From positions 80,957 to 109,168 of the forward strand of contig BFEA01000292.1 in the NCBI GenBank assembly GCA_003427395.1: DNA of 28,212 bases, written 5' to 3'. The position numbers and the translations under genes were made by a program. The notes beneath the pieces were generated by a model that searched no databases, was not told where the DNA came from, and was given only the letters and a program-made list of their open reading frames with translations. This document shows, piece after piece, positions 28,212-28,212 of the stretch. How positions within the stretch are numbered: position 1 is the stretch's first letter; every line of letters begins with the position of its first letter. This DNA is from Chara braunii (lineage: Eukaryota > Streptophyta > Charophyceae > Charales > Characeae).

Positions 28212-28212
28212 C
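28145..28212. repeat. (TC)n microsatellite running to the window end
   Basis: About 29 TC units then ACACAC. Confidence 0.97.

Overview
This is nuclear DNA of a multicellular-type eukaryote, most likely a streptophyte plant or charophyte alga. The one recognisable gene is the 3' two-thirds to three-quarters of a PP2A scaffolding A subunit (PR65, the RCN1/PP2AA family), on the + strand. Its wording is plant-like rather than animal-like, for example [29 protein letters not shown] and NNHYLYRM. Long introns (0.76 to 2.7 kb), abundant microsatellites, SINE- and MITE-like repeats and N gaps fit a large, repeat-rich genome. Chara braunii is my guess for the species, but the sequence alone cannot prove it.

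Layout. Positions 1-12962 hold no exon I could recognise. They contain dinucleotide and poly-T tracts, minisatellites (3107-3210, 3817-4620, 6985-7137), local tandem duplications (1498-1848, 2216-2455, 2555-2867, 7352-7750), a pyrimidine-strand-biased block (5200-6060), tRNA-derived SINEs on the minus strand (6505-6635, 8096-8265) and a foldback MITE (6728-6840). Positions 12963-27215 carry ten exons with intact reading frame and consistent GT-AG junctions, ending at a TGA stop. The introns contain further repeats, including relatives of the same MITE (about 14770-14871 and 25945-26056) and SINE heads. Positions 27216-28212 are 3' flank with a 69-bp tandem duplication and a terminal (TC)n tract.

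The ten exons plus one missing exon sum to about 456 codons. With the unseen N-terminal part (about 130 residues, not found upstream by eye) this gives the roughly 587-589 residues normal for the family. The missing exon (about 142 nt by family alignment and phase) should lie in the 442-base N gap at 17361-17802.

The most striking signal is technical. Positions 20732-20769 are the two 19-bp Tn5 mosaic ends back to back, the junction adapter of a transposase-based mate-pair library. The sequence after it (20770-20890) is a displaced copy of the tandem repeat near 2.7 kb. This is an assembly artefact inside an intron, not biology. I found no convincing new biological system. The points most worth follow-up are the SINE and MITE families, a tandem duplication that creates a decoy splice acceptor just upstream of a PP2A exon, and a tandem repeat whose two copies keep a hairpin through paired base changes.
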